Assembly (NCBI GenBank): GCA_034509495.1
Contig: CM067522.1
Location: forward strand, 23,079,399 to 23,143,398
Source: Acestrorhynchus altus
Lineage: Eukaryota > Chordata > Actinopteri > Characiformes > Acestrorhynchidae
Length of the DNA stretch: 64,000 bases
Direction of reading: 5' to 3'
In this document: positions 41,101 to 46,907 of the stretch, in pieces
How positions within the stretch are numbered: the stretch's first letter is position 1
Layout of the letters: each line of letters begins with the position of its first letter
Notes under the pieces: model-generated
Told to the model about the DNA's origin: nothing
The model's input: only the letters and a program-made list of their open reading frames with translations
The model's database searches: none
Program-made: the position numbers and the translations under genes

Positions 41101-42335
41101 ATTTTAAGGTTCTTCCCCTCCCTACGGTTCTTCATGGAAGGAACCAAAACTGGTTTGGCTACAGCATGAGTGAATGGACCAGTTACAGCACAGCAGAACT
41201 TCAAAAGGTTCTGTGAGTGATGCCACAGAACAGGGGTTGTCTAACTGTGGTATGTGAGGCGTCCCAGGATGGTACACAAGATGACCTCAGAAAATCTGCT
41301 TGTAAGTCAGAGCACACTTCAGTTCTTCACTCTCAGAACTCACATCAGTTTCAAAACCCTACAATGGAACCCTGTGGAACACCTTCTAAATCAACCGGTT
41401 CCCAATGATCCTCACTATAGTTCCCAAAGAGGATAAATAACTGAATACTTGATCAGGGGTTCAAGGGACACCATGTAGACTCCTTAGTTCACTACACTGT
41501 GCTCCTGATGTCCTGCACTCACTAACAGAACATTATAGCTTCAGTTAGCATTCACTGGTCGCTCCTCTGATCCTTTACATTCAGACTGTAGTTCATCTGT
41601 TTCTCTGCAAGGCCTTATTCTCCTCCTTTCACCCTGATCTTCAATAATCAGGACCCCCTAGGACACAAACGAATATGATGTGGGTGGTGGGTCATTCTCT
41701 CAGCACTAAGTACGCAACATGGTGGTGGTGTGTTAGTGTGTGTTGCTTTAGTGCAGAGTGGATCAGAACACAACTTAGTGCTGCTGGAGTGTTTAAACCC
41801 CTCAGTGTCACTGCTGGACCGAGAACCAGTCCACCAACCAAGCGTCCAGCCGACAGCGTCCTGCGGGCAGCGATCCTGTGGCACTGATGAGGACTAGGGC
41901 GATAACACAAACTGTGCAAAACAGTGACTGTCTCTGACTTTACATCTACAAGGTGGAGACACTTACATTTAGGAGTGTCTGATAAGTGGACAGTGAGTGG
42001 ACACAGGGTTTAACTTACTCCAGCACTGCTGTGTCTGATCCACTCGTACCAGCAACACACACTAACACACCCACCACCATGTCCGATGTGAGCTGCAGTG
42101 CTGAGAATGACCCACCACCCACATCATATCTGCTCTGTGGTGGTCCTGTGAGGTCCTGATCATTGAAGAGTGTAAAGTCTTCACACTCATGTATCACTCT
42201 TACAGAAAAGGGTTCCCTCCAGCAGTGAAGGACCCTCGAACCACCCAACTTATTTTTACGAAGTGTGCTGAAGCTTTTACAGGGAGGGTGGCACTCAAGA
42301 ACAATGCCGGCATGAGACACATAACCACGTGGAAA

Positions 42336-42396
<61 letters not shown>

Positions 42397-45300
42397 CCCC
42401 CATAAGACAAACATAGTACATAGCATTTAAGAGGTCACGGAGGTGAAAATGCCGCTGATGTCACAATGAGTCATCAGAACCACCAGCTTTGTATGCTGGA
42501 CAGTACGTGATCATGGGACCAGCAGGCAGCTCAGGATCTCACCTCGTGACTCGCCCCAGACGGCTCAGCCCTCTCAGTTACACACACACACACACACACC
42601 TGTGTGTGTCCAGAGAAGGCATGCCAGGTGAGGCGCCATTCCTCATCCAGGAAAATTTCCCTCTGTTTCATTCCGAGAGCTGAGTCATTAAAGCTCTCAC
42701 TGAAGATGTTTAACGGACTGACTCTGATAGCTATGCCGGGACAACACCCCCCCACGTCCCCAGGGGTATTTCACCAAGTAACAGAGATGTGCAGCAAGGA
42801 GGCTGATCTCAGCAGCCAGCTGACCCGGAGCACCTGGAGCAGAAAAACACAGCCTTACAAAACCAACTACAAAGTGTCAAATACCCCCCACCACCTCTGT
42901 ACAGTACACAATCAACCTCTGTCCAAAGCTGTATCAACACCCCCCAATAAAAGACCCTCTTCTCTTGCAATATCCAATACACATATACAGTTTCAGTAAC
43001 TACACTGCTGCTGATCTTTAATACGGCTGCGGGACTGTGTTTCTGATGCAGTTCAGTAACTTCCTGCTGCTAGTCTTTATGCAGCTACGGACTGTGTTTC
43101 TGATACGTTCAGTAACTACACTGCTGCCGATCTTAATACCGGCTGCTGGACTGTGTTTTCCTGATACAGTTTCGTAACACTGCCGATCTTTAATACCGGC
43201 CTGCGGACTGTGTTTCTGATACGGTTCAGTAACTACACTGCTGCCGATCTTTAGCCTGGCTGCGGACTGTGTTTCTGATACAGTTTCCGTAACTACCTGC
43301 TGCGATCTTTGTCATTTGCTACGGACTGTGTTTTCTGATACGGTTCAGTAACTACACTGCTGCTGATCTTTAATACCAGCTAGCAGACTGTGATTCTGAT
43401 ACGATTTTCAGTAACTTCACTGCTGCTGATCTTTAATACCAGCTGCGGGATATGTTCTGATACAGTTTCGGTAACTACACTGCTGCCGTCGCTATACCCG
43501 GCTGCGGACTGTGTTTCTGATACAGTTTCAGCCAACACTTCACTGCTGCCCGATCTTTAATACCGGCTGCGGGATATATTTCTGAAATGCAGTTTTCAGT
43601 AACTACACTGCTGCCGATCTTTATCCGGCTGCGGACTGTGTTTCTGATACGGTTTCAATAACTACACTGCTGCGATCTTTAATACCGGCTGCGGACTGTG
43701 TTAAGCGCAGCTCTTGGACATTTGGTTGCAGAAACACATGGTCCAGTTCACCACCAGCTTTCCCGTCAGCAGGGACACAAATATCAGAATTCCCAATTTC
43801 TGCCCAATTATTCCCCATATTAGTGTAAATCAGGCTGTTTCATCAGTAAAGACACGAGGGGTCCCTGGATAATAAGTCTGTCCGAGGGAAAGCCTGGCTC
43901 AGTCCCACTGTCCACCCCTCTTCTCTCCTCCCTTGTCCTCTCGCCCTCTTCTCCTGTCCTCTCCCAAATGGAAACCCTACCCGCTACAGACAGGGGGGGA
44001 ACTAATCCGTGTAAAACCACTGCTCCCAGTTCTGTGAGAAACAGCAGAAACGAAGCACCAACGAGAAAAATCAGTTTCAGTAAAGAACAGTCAAACATGG
44101 TTCCTGACTCTCTTCTTCCCAGTGCATTTCATTCGGTTCTCCTCAATGAATCAACGGAACCGATTCACAGGATGTTTTTATATCATCAAGGCAATGTTTA
44201 CTATGAATCTGCTCCGACGCGTCACACACAGCTGTTTGAGTCGTAACACAGAAAGGCGGTAAATGTACGGTGTTCATAGAGAAATGCTGCGCTAACCTCT
44301 AACACTCGGAGAACAATCAGATGTTTTAATGTCTAAAGAGTAAAACCACATACAGGGCAGAAGCGACTGAATGGGGTCAGAGTTCCTGTATATCTGTGAT
44401 CTGCTTTTATATTTAAAGACTTTCTCATGTCCTGTCTCCTGTCTTTCTTTTATTTCCCATGTGCTTCTGAGCACGTGTCTTGTCTCCTGCCTTACTCCAC
44501 CCATTCCCAGCTGTGTCCTTCATCAATGTGTCCCAGGTGTGGTTAATGTTGTCCATGTATTGAAGACCCTTTGTCTCAGTCTTTATGCCATGTAGTTCTT
44601 TTTTTTTTGTATTTCGTATCGTTTATTAAATCCTCAACCACAGCAAGTACTACAGTTTCAGTAACTACACTGCTGATCTTTAATACCGGCTACCGGACTG
44701 TGTTTCTGATACAGTTTCAGTAACTACACTGTTACTGATCTTTAATACCGGCTACCGGACTGTGTTTCTGATACAGTTTCAGTAACTACACTGCCGATCT
44801 TTAATACCGGCTACCGGACTGTGTTTCTGATACAGTTTCAGTAACTACACTGCTGCTGATCTTTAATACCGGCTACCGGACTGTGTTTCTGATACAGTTT
44901 CAGTAACTACACTGCTGATCTTTCAGACCCTAGGAATCTGGGAGTTATATCGTATCTTCAGATGGTTGTGTCTTCAAAGTACTGCCTGGCTTTCAAAGGA
45001 ACATCCCATTCTAACAATCGAGGACACAGTAGCTGTAAAGGTCATGAGGACAGCGTTTATACAGATACAGAAAAACGGAAAGTGTTTACAGGATTGTGAT
45101 CATGTGACTCAGCCGAAGTGAAAGGAGCTTGATTGACGCAATCAATTCGAAGTGGAGTCATCAGAAGGTTATTTATCGAATCCACTTGAGCTCTTATGGA
45201 GATAAAATTCTAACAAACGAACTGGAAAAAGCCCTCAGGTCACAGAATGAGAAGGAAATGAAGGAGCTGCCTGAACGTGGAGTCAGGGTGTTCTGATTGG

Positions 45301-46795
45301 CTGCCTGGTAAATGTAAACATCAAACACTCATATTCATTAATATGAGTTTCAACAATAATAATAACTTTAATTTCCCTGAAGGAACCCTCCCAAGGGATC
45401 AATAAAGTTCTATTCTATTCTATTCTATTTGTGATATATATCACACACACTCACATACACACACAGTCACTCCCTTCCTCATTCAGATCAGATGCTGAAG
45501 GCCTCATGCCGTGGCGGTGACGCACTTCTCAGGGGCGTGGATGATCTACCTGTGGTTCAGGTTACACCGGCCACACAGAGCCTTATTCATTCAGAGAAAC
45601 CCGGTGTGACAGAAAGCTCAAAGTCGGTCTTCTAAAAACATTTTCCAGGCATGAGGAAGCTGCCTGACCACCTCCACCACACCACAGGGTGGTGACATCA
45701 GACAAGGAGCTGCCAATGGAAGAGAACACCTACATACATTATGGAAGAGTTTCCTGTAGACTGTTCCCATCAAACACGTTCATATGGGGCCCAGAGGGAG
45801 GAGTTTCCAGGGCTGTGAACCTTCCCATAGAGCTTCTATACGAGCTTCTATAGAAGAAAAGAAAATACTTTACAAGAAGACCGTTTAGAACAACTGCCCA
45901 CATGGTCAGATCAGACCATCCCAACAAGTTCAGCCCAAGAGCAGAACCATAAGATGAGTGCAGCTTCTACCATCAGAGAGAGACCAATCTTTGATCTTCA
46001 ATGAGGAAACCTTTAGTTCTCCAGAGAACATCTAGACAAAGAGCAGGACTTCTGGAACAAAGTGCTTTGGACAGATGAATCCAAAGCTGAATTATTTGGA
46101 CACAGTAACAGAAGACATGTTTGGCCCAAACCAAACACAGCATTTGAGCAGAAGAAGCTCATAGCAGCTGTGAAGCATGGTGGTGGAAGTGTGATGGTTT
46201 GGAGCTGCTTTGCTGCAGCAGGGTCTGAAGATCTCTCCATCATAGAAACCACTATGAGATCTTTATTGTATCAGAGGGGGTTTGAGGAGAACGGAAGAGC
46301 GTCTGTACAAAGACTGACGCTGAAACATCACAGAGCTGAAAGAATCCCGCACGAAGGAGTGAGAGTGAGGAACCTGAAGACAAACCTCTGTGGTTCCCAG
46401 TTGAGCTGCTCATACAGCCCCACATGGACTCCACACCTCCACCCTCCTCATGAGGACATGCAGAAAGCACAGAAGGCTGGGTTTCTGAATCTCCAAGTTC
46501 CAGAGACAGCTGGAAGGGGGTTCTCCAGAAAACACACGTCCCCTAAATGATGCAACACTGCTTCCTCGTGTCTTCTCAGACACGTGTGGACAGCCTGGAG
46601 GTGGAGGACTGCTAGAAGATGAGAAGATGGCCCTGGGAGCCTCCTGAACTGGGCTCGGGCCAGCTATGGGAGGAGGAGACCCTGACCTGGGCCAGGTAAG
46701 GCAGGTGACGTCACCAGGTACAGGTTACTCACGTTCTGGACCTGGTCATGCTGGAGCTCGGTCACGTAGTAGGCCAGCAGATGGGAAGCTATCAT
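15243..46795 (-). CDS. hk2: hexokinase II (18 coding exons, gene span)
   Basis: Phosphorylates glucose to glucose-6-phosphate with ATP; HK2 docks on the outer mitochondrial membrane through its N-terminal helix. Coding exons from 5' to 3': 46795-46733, 41031-40866, 37960-37812, 35030-34911, 34767-34672, 34026-33927, 33185-33002, 32599-32438, 31777-31544, 30625-30321, 25291-25143, 23773-23654, 20850-20755, 19202-19101, 18880-18700, 17826-17671, 16991-16755, 15384-15243. They total about 920 codons against 917 residues in mammals. Two tandem hexokinase folds are visible, each with [23 protein letters not shown] and [10 protein letters not shown]. The active-type N-half separates HK2 from HK1, whose N-half carries a SESGSGKGAA variant. 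All introns fit GT-AG. Exons 2, 14 and 15 contain indels against the family; read literally, exon 14 shifts by +2 and reaches a stop, cutting off the C-terminal half. I think this is sequence error, but a pseudogene is not excluded. Confidence 0.95.
15615..16245 (+). repeat. 630-bp GT-rich compound repeat in hk2 intron 17
   Basis: Units of GTGTGTCTGTGTGC, TGCGTGTGTATG and similar. A longer segment with GTGTTTATGTGGTGCGTGTG recurs near 15750, 15945 and 16055, so there is a higher-order unit of 110-195 bp. Frames of up to 220 codons (VCVCV) are artefacts. Confidence 0.95.
16620..16735 (+). repeat. GAGAGCTGAGGGGT minisatellite
   Basis: About eight units of GAGCTGAGGGGTGAG/GAGGAGT type, 20 bp past the 3' edge of hk2 exon 17. 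Confidence 0.85.
16755..16991 (-). CDS. hk2: hk2 exon 17
   Basis: Encodes LRQVRSVLQHLGLTSSTCDD, RRAAQLCGAGLAAVV and TVGVDGTLYKLHP. It is 237 bp, one codon longer than mammalian (extra Ser in LTSSTCDD). The acceptor follows a C-run and a TC tract; the donor is gtaggt. Confidence 0.95.
17160..17234 (+). repeat. (CA)n microsatellite in hk2 intron 16
   Basis: About 37 CA repeats. Confidence 0.97.
17671..17826 (-). CDS. hk2: hk2 exon 16
   Basis: Encodes FEKMISGMYLGEIVRNVLL, RGLLFRG-type sequence and GIFETKFLSQIES. It is 156 bp and clean. The acceptor ctag is preceded on the minus strand by about 300 bp of nearly pure TC repeat. The donor is gtgcgt. Confidence 0.94.
17830..18135 (+). repeat. GA-rich tract beside hk2 exon 16
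   Basis: 300 bp of GAGA with CAGA and GTGAGA interruptions, starting 4 bp from the exon. On the gene strand it is a giant polypyrimidine stretch leading into the exon 16 acceptor. Confidence 0.95.
18470..18560. mobile_element. palindromic DNA element, middle fragment
   Basis: GTTTAAACCCTGTGTCCACT through CACCTTGTAGATGTAAAGTC, the central segment only, in hk2 intron 15. Confidence 0.65.
18700..18880 (-). CDS. hk2: hk2 exon 15, scrambled by compensating indels
   Basis: The literal frame gives EYRHKACYMEQMESVELVE, then a run without family match, then WGAFGDQGELNDF and QGRQR. The family expects GTGTNACYME at the start and MCVNMEWGAFG in the middle; MCVNM appears in another frame. It is 181 bp against 184 expected, so net phase is kept. 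Exon 7 gives the intact internal comparison. Confidence 0.8.
18925..19015 (+). mobile_element. second MITE-like family, left end
   Basis: ATATGGTCAAAAGTATTGGG then GCTTCTTCTGAAATTGAGGC; located between hk2 exons 14 and 15. Confidence 0.65.
19022..19059 (+). repeat. (CA)n microsatellite near hk2 exon 14
   Basis: About 19 CA repeats, 42 bp past the exon 14 donor. Confidence 0.97.
19101..19202 (-). CDS. hk2: hk2 exon 14 (C-half catalytic Asp), +2 shift
   Basis: Begins EFDLGVV. After a changed stretch the NDTVGTMMTCGYED motif (catalytic Asp, residue 660 if repaired; human 657) continues in another frame, ending at GLIVG and a gtgagt donor. It is 102 bp against 100 expected: two extra bases lie between the GVV codons and the ND motif. 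Read literally, the frame reaches a TGA about 11 codons later. Confidence 0.8.
19451..19492 (+). mobile_element. L2-type LINE 3' end, very short
   Basis: TTAATTTCCCTGAGGGAAAT then CAATACAGTTCTATCC: the same LINE terminus, diverged, in hk2 intron 13. Confidence 0.6.
19640..19768 (+). repeat. (CT)n and (GT)n compound microsatellite
   Basis: CT to about 19702, then GT, then mixed CTCTGTGT. hk2 intron 13. Confidence 0.95.
19815..20045 (+). repeat. CTCACTGGTCACTGTC minisatellite
   Basis: Irregular units of GATCCTCACTGGTCACTGTC, about nine copies, hk2 intron 13. Confidence 0.85.
20700..20754 (+). repeat. (CA)n microsatellite forming the hk2 exon 13 donor
   Basis: CA run with CCACACCC interruption. 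The last bases form the GT of the exon 13 splice donor on the minus strand. Confidence 0.97.
20755..20850 (-). CDS. hk2: hk2 exon 13
   Basis: Encodes GILLKWTKGFKATGCEGED and ends DAIHRME. It is 96 bp. The exon ends directly on a (GT)n microsatellite, so the donor reads GAG|gtgtgtgt instead of a GTRAGT consensus. Confidence 0.93.
20917..20948 (+). repeat. (GT)n microsatellite
   Basis: About 16 GT repeats, 67 bp upstream of the exon 13 acceptor on the gene strand. Confidence 0.97.
21681..21746 (+). repeat. (CA)n microsatellite
   Basis: About 33 CA repeats; a shorter CA tract lies at 21545-21571. Confidence 0.97.
21840..22140 (-). pseudogene. Tc1-like transposase C-terminal fragment
   Basis: Inverse of the 1430-1640 segment: CTTCAAGACGAGATCTTGAG, CACATTTTCAATCAGGGACA and GGTTCCTAATGGTGTCCTGT; in hk2 intron 12. 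Confidence 0.75.
22140..23080. other. hk2 intron 12, nothing recognised
   Basis: About 0.9 kb of apparently unique intronic sequence, one 105-codon minus frame without motifs. Confidence 0.5.
23086..23510 (+). mobile_element. second MITE-like family
   Basis: ATGTGGACAAAAGTATTGAG at the start, then ACGTTCTACTAGATTCTGGA and CACAGCTCAATGCTGGGGGT; in hk2 intron 12. Confidence 0.75.
23654..23773 (-). CDS. hk2: hk2 exon 12 (C-half hexokinase signature)
   Basis: Encodes LFDHIVHCIADFMEYMGMKG, then [18 protein letters not shown]. It is 40 clean codons between a tctag acceptor and a gtcagt donor. No ATG-initiated frame covers it well, so it was found by reading the minus strand directly. Confidence 0.94.
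24990..25092 (+). mobile_element. second MITE-like family, right end
   Basis: GAATGCATTCATTAGAAGGG then GTCCACAAACTTTTGGACAG; only the terminal 100 bp, in hk2 intron 11. Confidence 0.65.
25143..25291 (-). CDS. hk2: hk2 exon 11 (C-half phosphate loop)
   Basis: Encodes [19 protein letters not shown], then MHNKIYAIPQDIMQGTGEE. It is 149 bp, matching exon 3. The donor is a weaker gtactc. Confidence 0.94.
25395..25735 (-). mobile_element. second MITE-like family, inverted partial copy
   Basis: On the minus strand it has GATTTGATTGCACTGAGTC, GGAACATTGCTGTGAGGAT and GTTCCACTGTTCCTCAG-type sequence; directly 5' of hk2 exon 11 on the genomic minus strand. Confidence 0.7.
25794..25898 (+). repeat. 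CA/CAAA compound microsatellite
   Basis: CA runs broken by AAACAAACAC units. Confidence 0.97.
26060..26100 (+). repeat. (CA)n microsatellite
   Basis: About 20 CA repeats. Confidence 0.97.
26130..26240 (+). mobile_element. second MITE-like family, fragment (weak)
   Basis: CTGGGGGGCTTCAGGCTGCT and CCACGCCAGGCATTGGACAT resemble the middle of the family. Confidence 0.4.
26690..27185 (+). mobile_element. fish DNA-transposon-derived repeat
   Basis: CTGACTAAGGCCCTCCTACC, GGGCGTCCAGCTCTATGAAG, CTTCAATGCAGCAGAAATGT and CCTTATATAAACAGGTGTGT are segments I recognise from a high-copy teleost DNA element. No intact frame. In hk2 intron 10. Confidence 0.6.
27225..27350 (-). mobile_element. second MITE-like family, inverted left end
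   Basis: GCAATCAAATCCTCACAGCA through CCCAATACTTTTGTCCACTG: the first 125 bp in reverse. Confidence 0.7.
27735..28665. mobile_element. repeat with inverted internal match
   Basis: The left part (CTTGGACATGGCGAGACCTC, GTGTCCTGTGGTATCTGGCA) is a common teleost repeat. The segment at 27890-27960 (CAGTACCTACCAAACGTGCT) matches the reverse of 28570-28640 (CACCAAATGTGCTGCAG on minus), so the whole may be a fold-back element or two inverted insertions. Confidence 0.45.
28965..29245 (+). mobile_element. tRNA-derived SINE
   Basis: Degenerate pol III promoter (GTCTGATGGTCCAGGAACCA, then GGTTGCCGGTTTGATTTCC as B box), body CACTGTGGATAAGGCTGCCC with CATGTGTGCTCATTGACCCC, a (GT)n tract and a GGAGGACAAATTCCTGTGTG tail. 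This is a common teleost SINE layout. In hk2 intron 10. Confidence 0.7.
29131..29178 (+). repeat. (GT)n tract inside a SINE
   Basis: About 24 GT repeats expanded within the SINE body, where the family normally has a short GTGTGTG. Confidence 0.95.
29245..29850. other. hk2 intron 10, unassigned 143-codon frame
   Basis: A plus-strand frame at 29294-29725 is long for chance but has no motif, signal peptide or splice support. It is probably random or TE-derived. Confidence 0.4.
29850..29975 (+). repeat. 21-bp minisatellite, six copies
   Basis: GAATTATTCAGTGTCCRCTRT unit, period 21 (7 codons), hk2 intron 10. Confidence 0.93.
30321..30625 (-). CDS. hk2: hk2 exon 10 (inter-domain linker helix)
   Basis: Encodes [20 protein letters not shown] at the end of the N-half, then the long linker helix and the start of the C-half with KMLPTYVRSTPDGT. 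It is 305 bp, as in mammals. [10 protein letters not shown], rather than the HK1-type SESGSGKGAA, is the best single paralogue marker here. Confidence 0.95.
30786..31035 (+). repeat. CA then GA-rich repeat
   Basis: CACACAAACACGCACGCACG followed by GAGACAGAGAGAG-type repeat and GAGAGTGAGAGTGACAGT units; hk2 intron 9. Confidence 0.9.
31262..31500 (+). mobile_element. second MITE-like family, partial
   Basis: TGTTGGAGTAACTGTCTCTA, CCAGATTCTGGAGCATTGCT and a degraded flank, ending 44 bp before hk2 exon 9. Confidence 0.6.
31544..31777 (-). CDS. hk2: hk2 exon 9
   Basis: Encodes VLKGLGLDPSTEDCVAVQ, a long helix with LCAATLAAVLRQI, and TIGVDGSVYKNHP, the adenine-side part of the N-half fold. It is 234 bp and clean, with a gtgagt donor. 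Confidence 0.95.
32341..32420 (+). repeat. (CA)n microsatellite downstream of hk2 exon 8
   Basis: Forty CA repeats starting 18 bp past the exon 8 donor. Confidence 0.97.
32438..32599 (-). CDS. hk2: hk2 exon 8
   Basis: Encodes FEKMISGMYMGELVRIILVK and ends SAIENQ. It is 162 bp, six longer than the usual 156, giving two extra codons just before the donor (gtcagt). It is sandwiched between two (CA/GT)n tracts of about 80 bp each, one starting 18 bp past the donor and one about 18 bp before the acceptor. Confidence 0.93.
32617..32697 (+). repeat. (CA)n microsatellite upstream of hk2 exon 8
   Basis: About 40 CA repeats; its GT strand occupies the place of the polypyrimidine tract of exon 8. Confidence 0.97.
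33002..33185 (-). CDS. hk2: hk2 exon 7
   Basis: Encodes GTGTNACYMEEMRNLELVEG, MCVNMEWGAFGDDG and SLNPGKQL: the second phosphate loop and glucose-contact Glu residues of the N-half. It is 184 bp, clean and flanked by good sites (tgcag acceptor, gtgagt donor). It is a useful intact comparator for damaged exon 15. Confidence 0.95.
33245..33830. mobile_element. palindromic non-autonomous DNA element, full middle
   Basis: Same family as the 3.1 kb copy, with the longer central part (GTCACTGCTGGACCGAGAAC, then GACTTTACATCTACAAGGTG). It ends near ATAATGTTATGGCTGAT, a recurrent terminus. Located in hk2 intron 6. Confidence 0.85.
33927..34026 (-). CDS. hk2: hk2 exon 6 (N-half catalytic Asp)
   Basis: Encodes IVAVINDTVGTMMTCGYDD. 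The Asp of INDTVG is the catalytic base (about residue 210 here, 209 in human HK2). It is intact, so the N-half should be active, as expected for HK2. The exon is 100 bp and clean. Confidence 0.95.
34672..34767 (-). CDS. hk2: hk2 exon 5
   Basis: Encodes SILVSWTKGFKSSGVEGKD and then a helix ending RKAIKKRG. WTKGFK is part of the glucose-binding cleft. It is 96 bp, phase 0 on both sides, with a gtaag donor. Confidence 0.94.
34911..35030 (-). CDS. hk2: hk2 exon 4 (N-half hexokinase signature)
   Basis: Encodes LFDHIAECLANFMEKMG through [18 protein letters not shown], the PROSITE-type hexokinase signature with the sugar-contacting loop. It is 120 bp and clean, with a gtgag donor. Confidence 0.95.
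35390..36075 (-). pseudogene. Tc1-like transposase relic with terminal repeat
   Basis: The minus strand matches the relic at 45.76-46.5 kb: CCAAAGCACATTGTTCCAGA is the reverse of its WTDESK region. The stretch 35843-36075 is also an inverted copy of 37271-37504. It lies in hk2 intron 3. Confidence 0.7.
37160..37280 (+). pseudogene. Tc1-like C-terminal fragment
   Basis: GACCTGTCCCTGACTGACAA then CTCCACCCCTACCACACCAT: the C-terminal stretch of the 1.2 kb family, ending at the inverted repeat arm. Confidence 0.7.
37271..37504 (+). repeat. right arm of a 234-bp inverted repeat
   Basis: Reverse complement of 35843-36075 with few mismatches (shared TGTGGACAAAAGCACC, GGCCTATCCATTAGGAAAAG and GACTCCGGGGTAAAGC). 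Length and spacing (1.2 kb apart) suit the long inverted termini of Tc1 IR/DR elements, or two inverted partial copies. Confidence 0.85.
37595..37745 (-). mobile_element. second MITE-like family, partial
   Basis: CCATGTCTAATAGCAGATGG, GAAGACCCCCAGCAGTGAGC and GGAACCGTGTTC are the inverted right half of the element. Confidence 0.6.
37812..37960 (-). CDS. hk2: hk2 exon 3 (N-half phosphate-binding motif)
   Basis: Encodes [18 protein letters not shown], the first ATP phosphate-binding loop of the N-terminal hexokinase fold, and then MENQIYAIPE. It is 149 bp, the same as the C-half counterpart exon 11, reflecting the ancient internal duplication. The acceptor is tgcag and the donor gtgggt. Confidence 0.95.
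38158..38186 (+). repeat. (AT)n microsatellite
   Basis: About 14 TA repeats, hk2 intron 2. Confidence 0.95.
38231..38680 (+). repeat. 52-bp minisatellite, hk2 intron 2
   Basis: Unit TGATCAGTCAGAGTCTGTAT, GCAGGTTGATCATCAGCCCC, GCCCCCTCTCTC; clean units start at 38231, 38283 and 38335. After about 38450 the units become indel-rich. The flank after the array (GTTCACGTGGACAGAGCAGT) recurs beside the inverted array at 49.6 kb. Confidence 0.93.
38925..39260 (+). repeat. CAGA/GA-rich repeat
   Basis: AGACAGACAGACAG and AGAGAGAGACGAAC mixtures, hk2 intron 2; the 128-176 codon frames here are repeat artefacts. Confidence 0.93.
39540..39860 (-). pseudogene. Tc1-like transposase N-terminal fragment
   Basis: In the minus strand one frame contains SRSTVRNIIHKWR-like codons, the helix-turn-helix of Tc1 transposases, followed by a stretch with AGAGCAGAACCACAAGATGA. 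In hk2 intron 2. Confidence 0.65.
40205..40460 (-). mobile_element. second MITE-like family, partial
   Basis: AGAGTATAAAGACCCCCAGC, GGTTCTCTGGA-type sequence and GATGGAGCTCCATCCAGAAC, ending where a Tc1 relic begins. Confidence 0.65.
40440..40810 (+). pseudogene. Tc1-like transposase fragment
   Basis: GCTTTGGACAGATGAATCCA gives WTDESKAELFGHS, then a KHGGG-like stretch; frames broken. It ends 56 bp before hk2 exon 2. Confidence 0.75.
40866..41031 (-). CDS. hk2: hk2 exon 2, with compensating frameshifts
   Basis: The 3' end encodes KMLPTFVRSTPDGT cleanly and ends at a gtaag donor. Upstream of it the family sequence is found only by switching frame: the second frame reads VENLMDGSRR then SRDTNP, both typical of HK2. 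I see about -1 at the RRF codon, -2 near the KGL codon and +1 after NP, plus a degraded 5' part. The length is 166 bp against 163 expected, so net phase is kept and the literal frame has no stop, but about 35 residues are scrambled. Confidence 0.8.
41560..42170. mobile_element. palindromic non-autonomous DNA element, degraded
   Basis: Same family, hk2 intron 1. Both arms are recognisable but 41640-42100 is peppered with small indels relative to the 33.2 kb copy. Confidence 0.8.
42339..42394 (+). repeat. (CA)n microsatellite in hk2 intron 1
   Basis: About 28 CA repeats; a short one lies at 42582-42599. Confidence 0.97.
43005..43705 (+). repeat. 60-bp satellite array, left of copy A
   Basis: About 11 diverged units of GTTTCAGTAACTACACTGCT, GATCTTTAATACCGGCTGCG and GACTGTGTTTCTGATACA. 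It is indel-rich compared with the clean units on the other side of the core. Confidence 0.85.
43705..44650 (+). mobile_element. LTR-like core element, copy A (hk2 intron 1)
   Basis: A unique-sequence core of about 945 bp between arrays of a 60 bp satellite. It ends CGTTTATTAAATCCTCAACC, which looks like the polyadenylation region of fish Gypsy-type LTRs, and contains runs such as CCTGTCTCCTGTCTTTC typical of such LTRs. Reading-frame pairs of 92 codons on both strands match copies B and C, but they look like nothing known. The identity as a solo LTR or a non-autonomous element is inference. Confidence 0.55.
44645..44930 (+). repeat. 60-bp satellite array, right of copy A
   Basis: Five clean units of the same satellite with the variant GGCTACCGGACTGTG; lengths alternate by a 3-bp CTG gain or loss (59 or 62 bp). 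Confidence 0.9.
45366..45430 (+). mobile_element. L2-type LINE 3' end
   Basis: TTTAATTTCCCTGAAGGAAC followed by CTCCCAAGGGATCAATAAAG and a TTCTA-type microsatellite tail. It has the same 3' terminus as the LINE in figla intron 4, in the opposite orientation. Confidence 0.75.
45760..46545 (+). pseudogene. Tc1-like transposase relic (best copy of its family)
   Basis: The frame at 46062-46300 reads LWTDESKAELFGHSN (first catalytic Asp), VWPKPNTAFEQKKLIAAVKH and GGGSVMVWSCFAAAGSEDLS. The N-terminal half lies at 45760-46030 with frame breaks, and the C-terminal half after 46300 is unrecognisable. In hk2 intron 1, about 190 bp from exon 1. Confidence 0.85.
46733..46795 (-). CDS. hk2: hk2 exon 1 (start codon, mitochondrial anchor)
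   Basis: Encodes 21 residues beginning MIASHLLAYYVTELQ, the hydrophobic helix that anchors HK1/HK2 to VDAC on mitochondria. The ATG has G at -3. The donor is gtgagt. The length of 63 bp equals the mammalian exon. The frame stays open upstream to 46930, but family comparison fixes the start here. Confidence 0.95.
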
Positions 46796-46907
46796 CTCCG
46801 CTGTTTCCGTTATTGTGTCCCCCGCGCTGGTCTCAGGTTGCCTCGGTTCCTCCACAAGTTCCTCCACTTTCTGCTCCTCCTGAACTCTTCCTCCGAGCAC
46901 TCGCAGT

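Noticed and set aside
45760..46545. Functional Tc1 transposase
   Set aside because: The first catalytic Asp region is intact but both halves are frame-broken and the C-terminal acid motif is missing.
15243..46795. HK1 rather than HK2
   Set aside because: The N-half has active-type motifs ([24 protein letters not shown]), unlike the degenerate HK1 N-half, and the N-terminus reads MIASHLLAYY as in HK2.
15243..46795. Processed or dead hexokinase pseudogene
   Set aside because: All introns and splice sites are kept and 15 of 18 exons are clean; damage is confined to patches consistent with sequence error. Not fully excluded.
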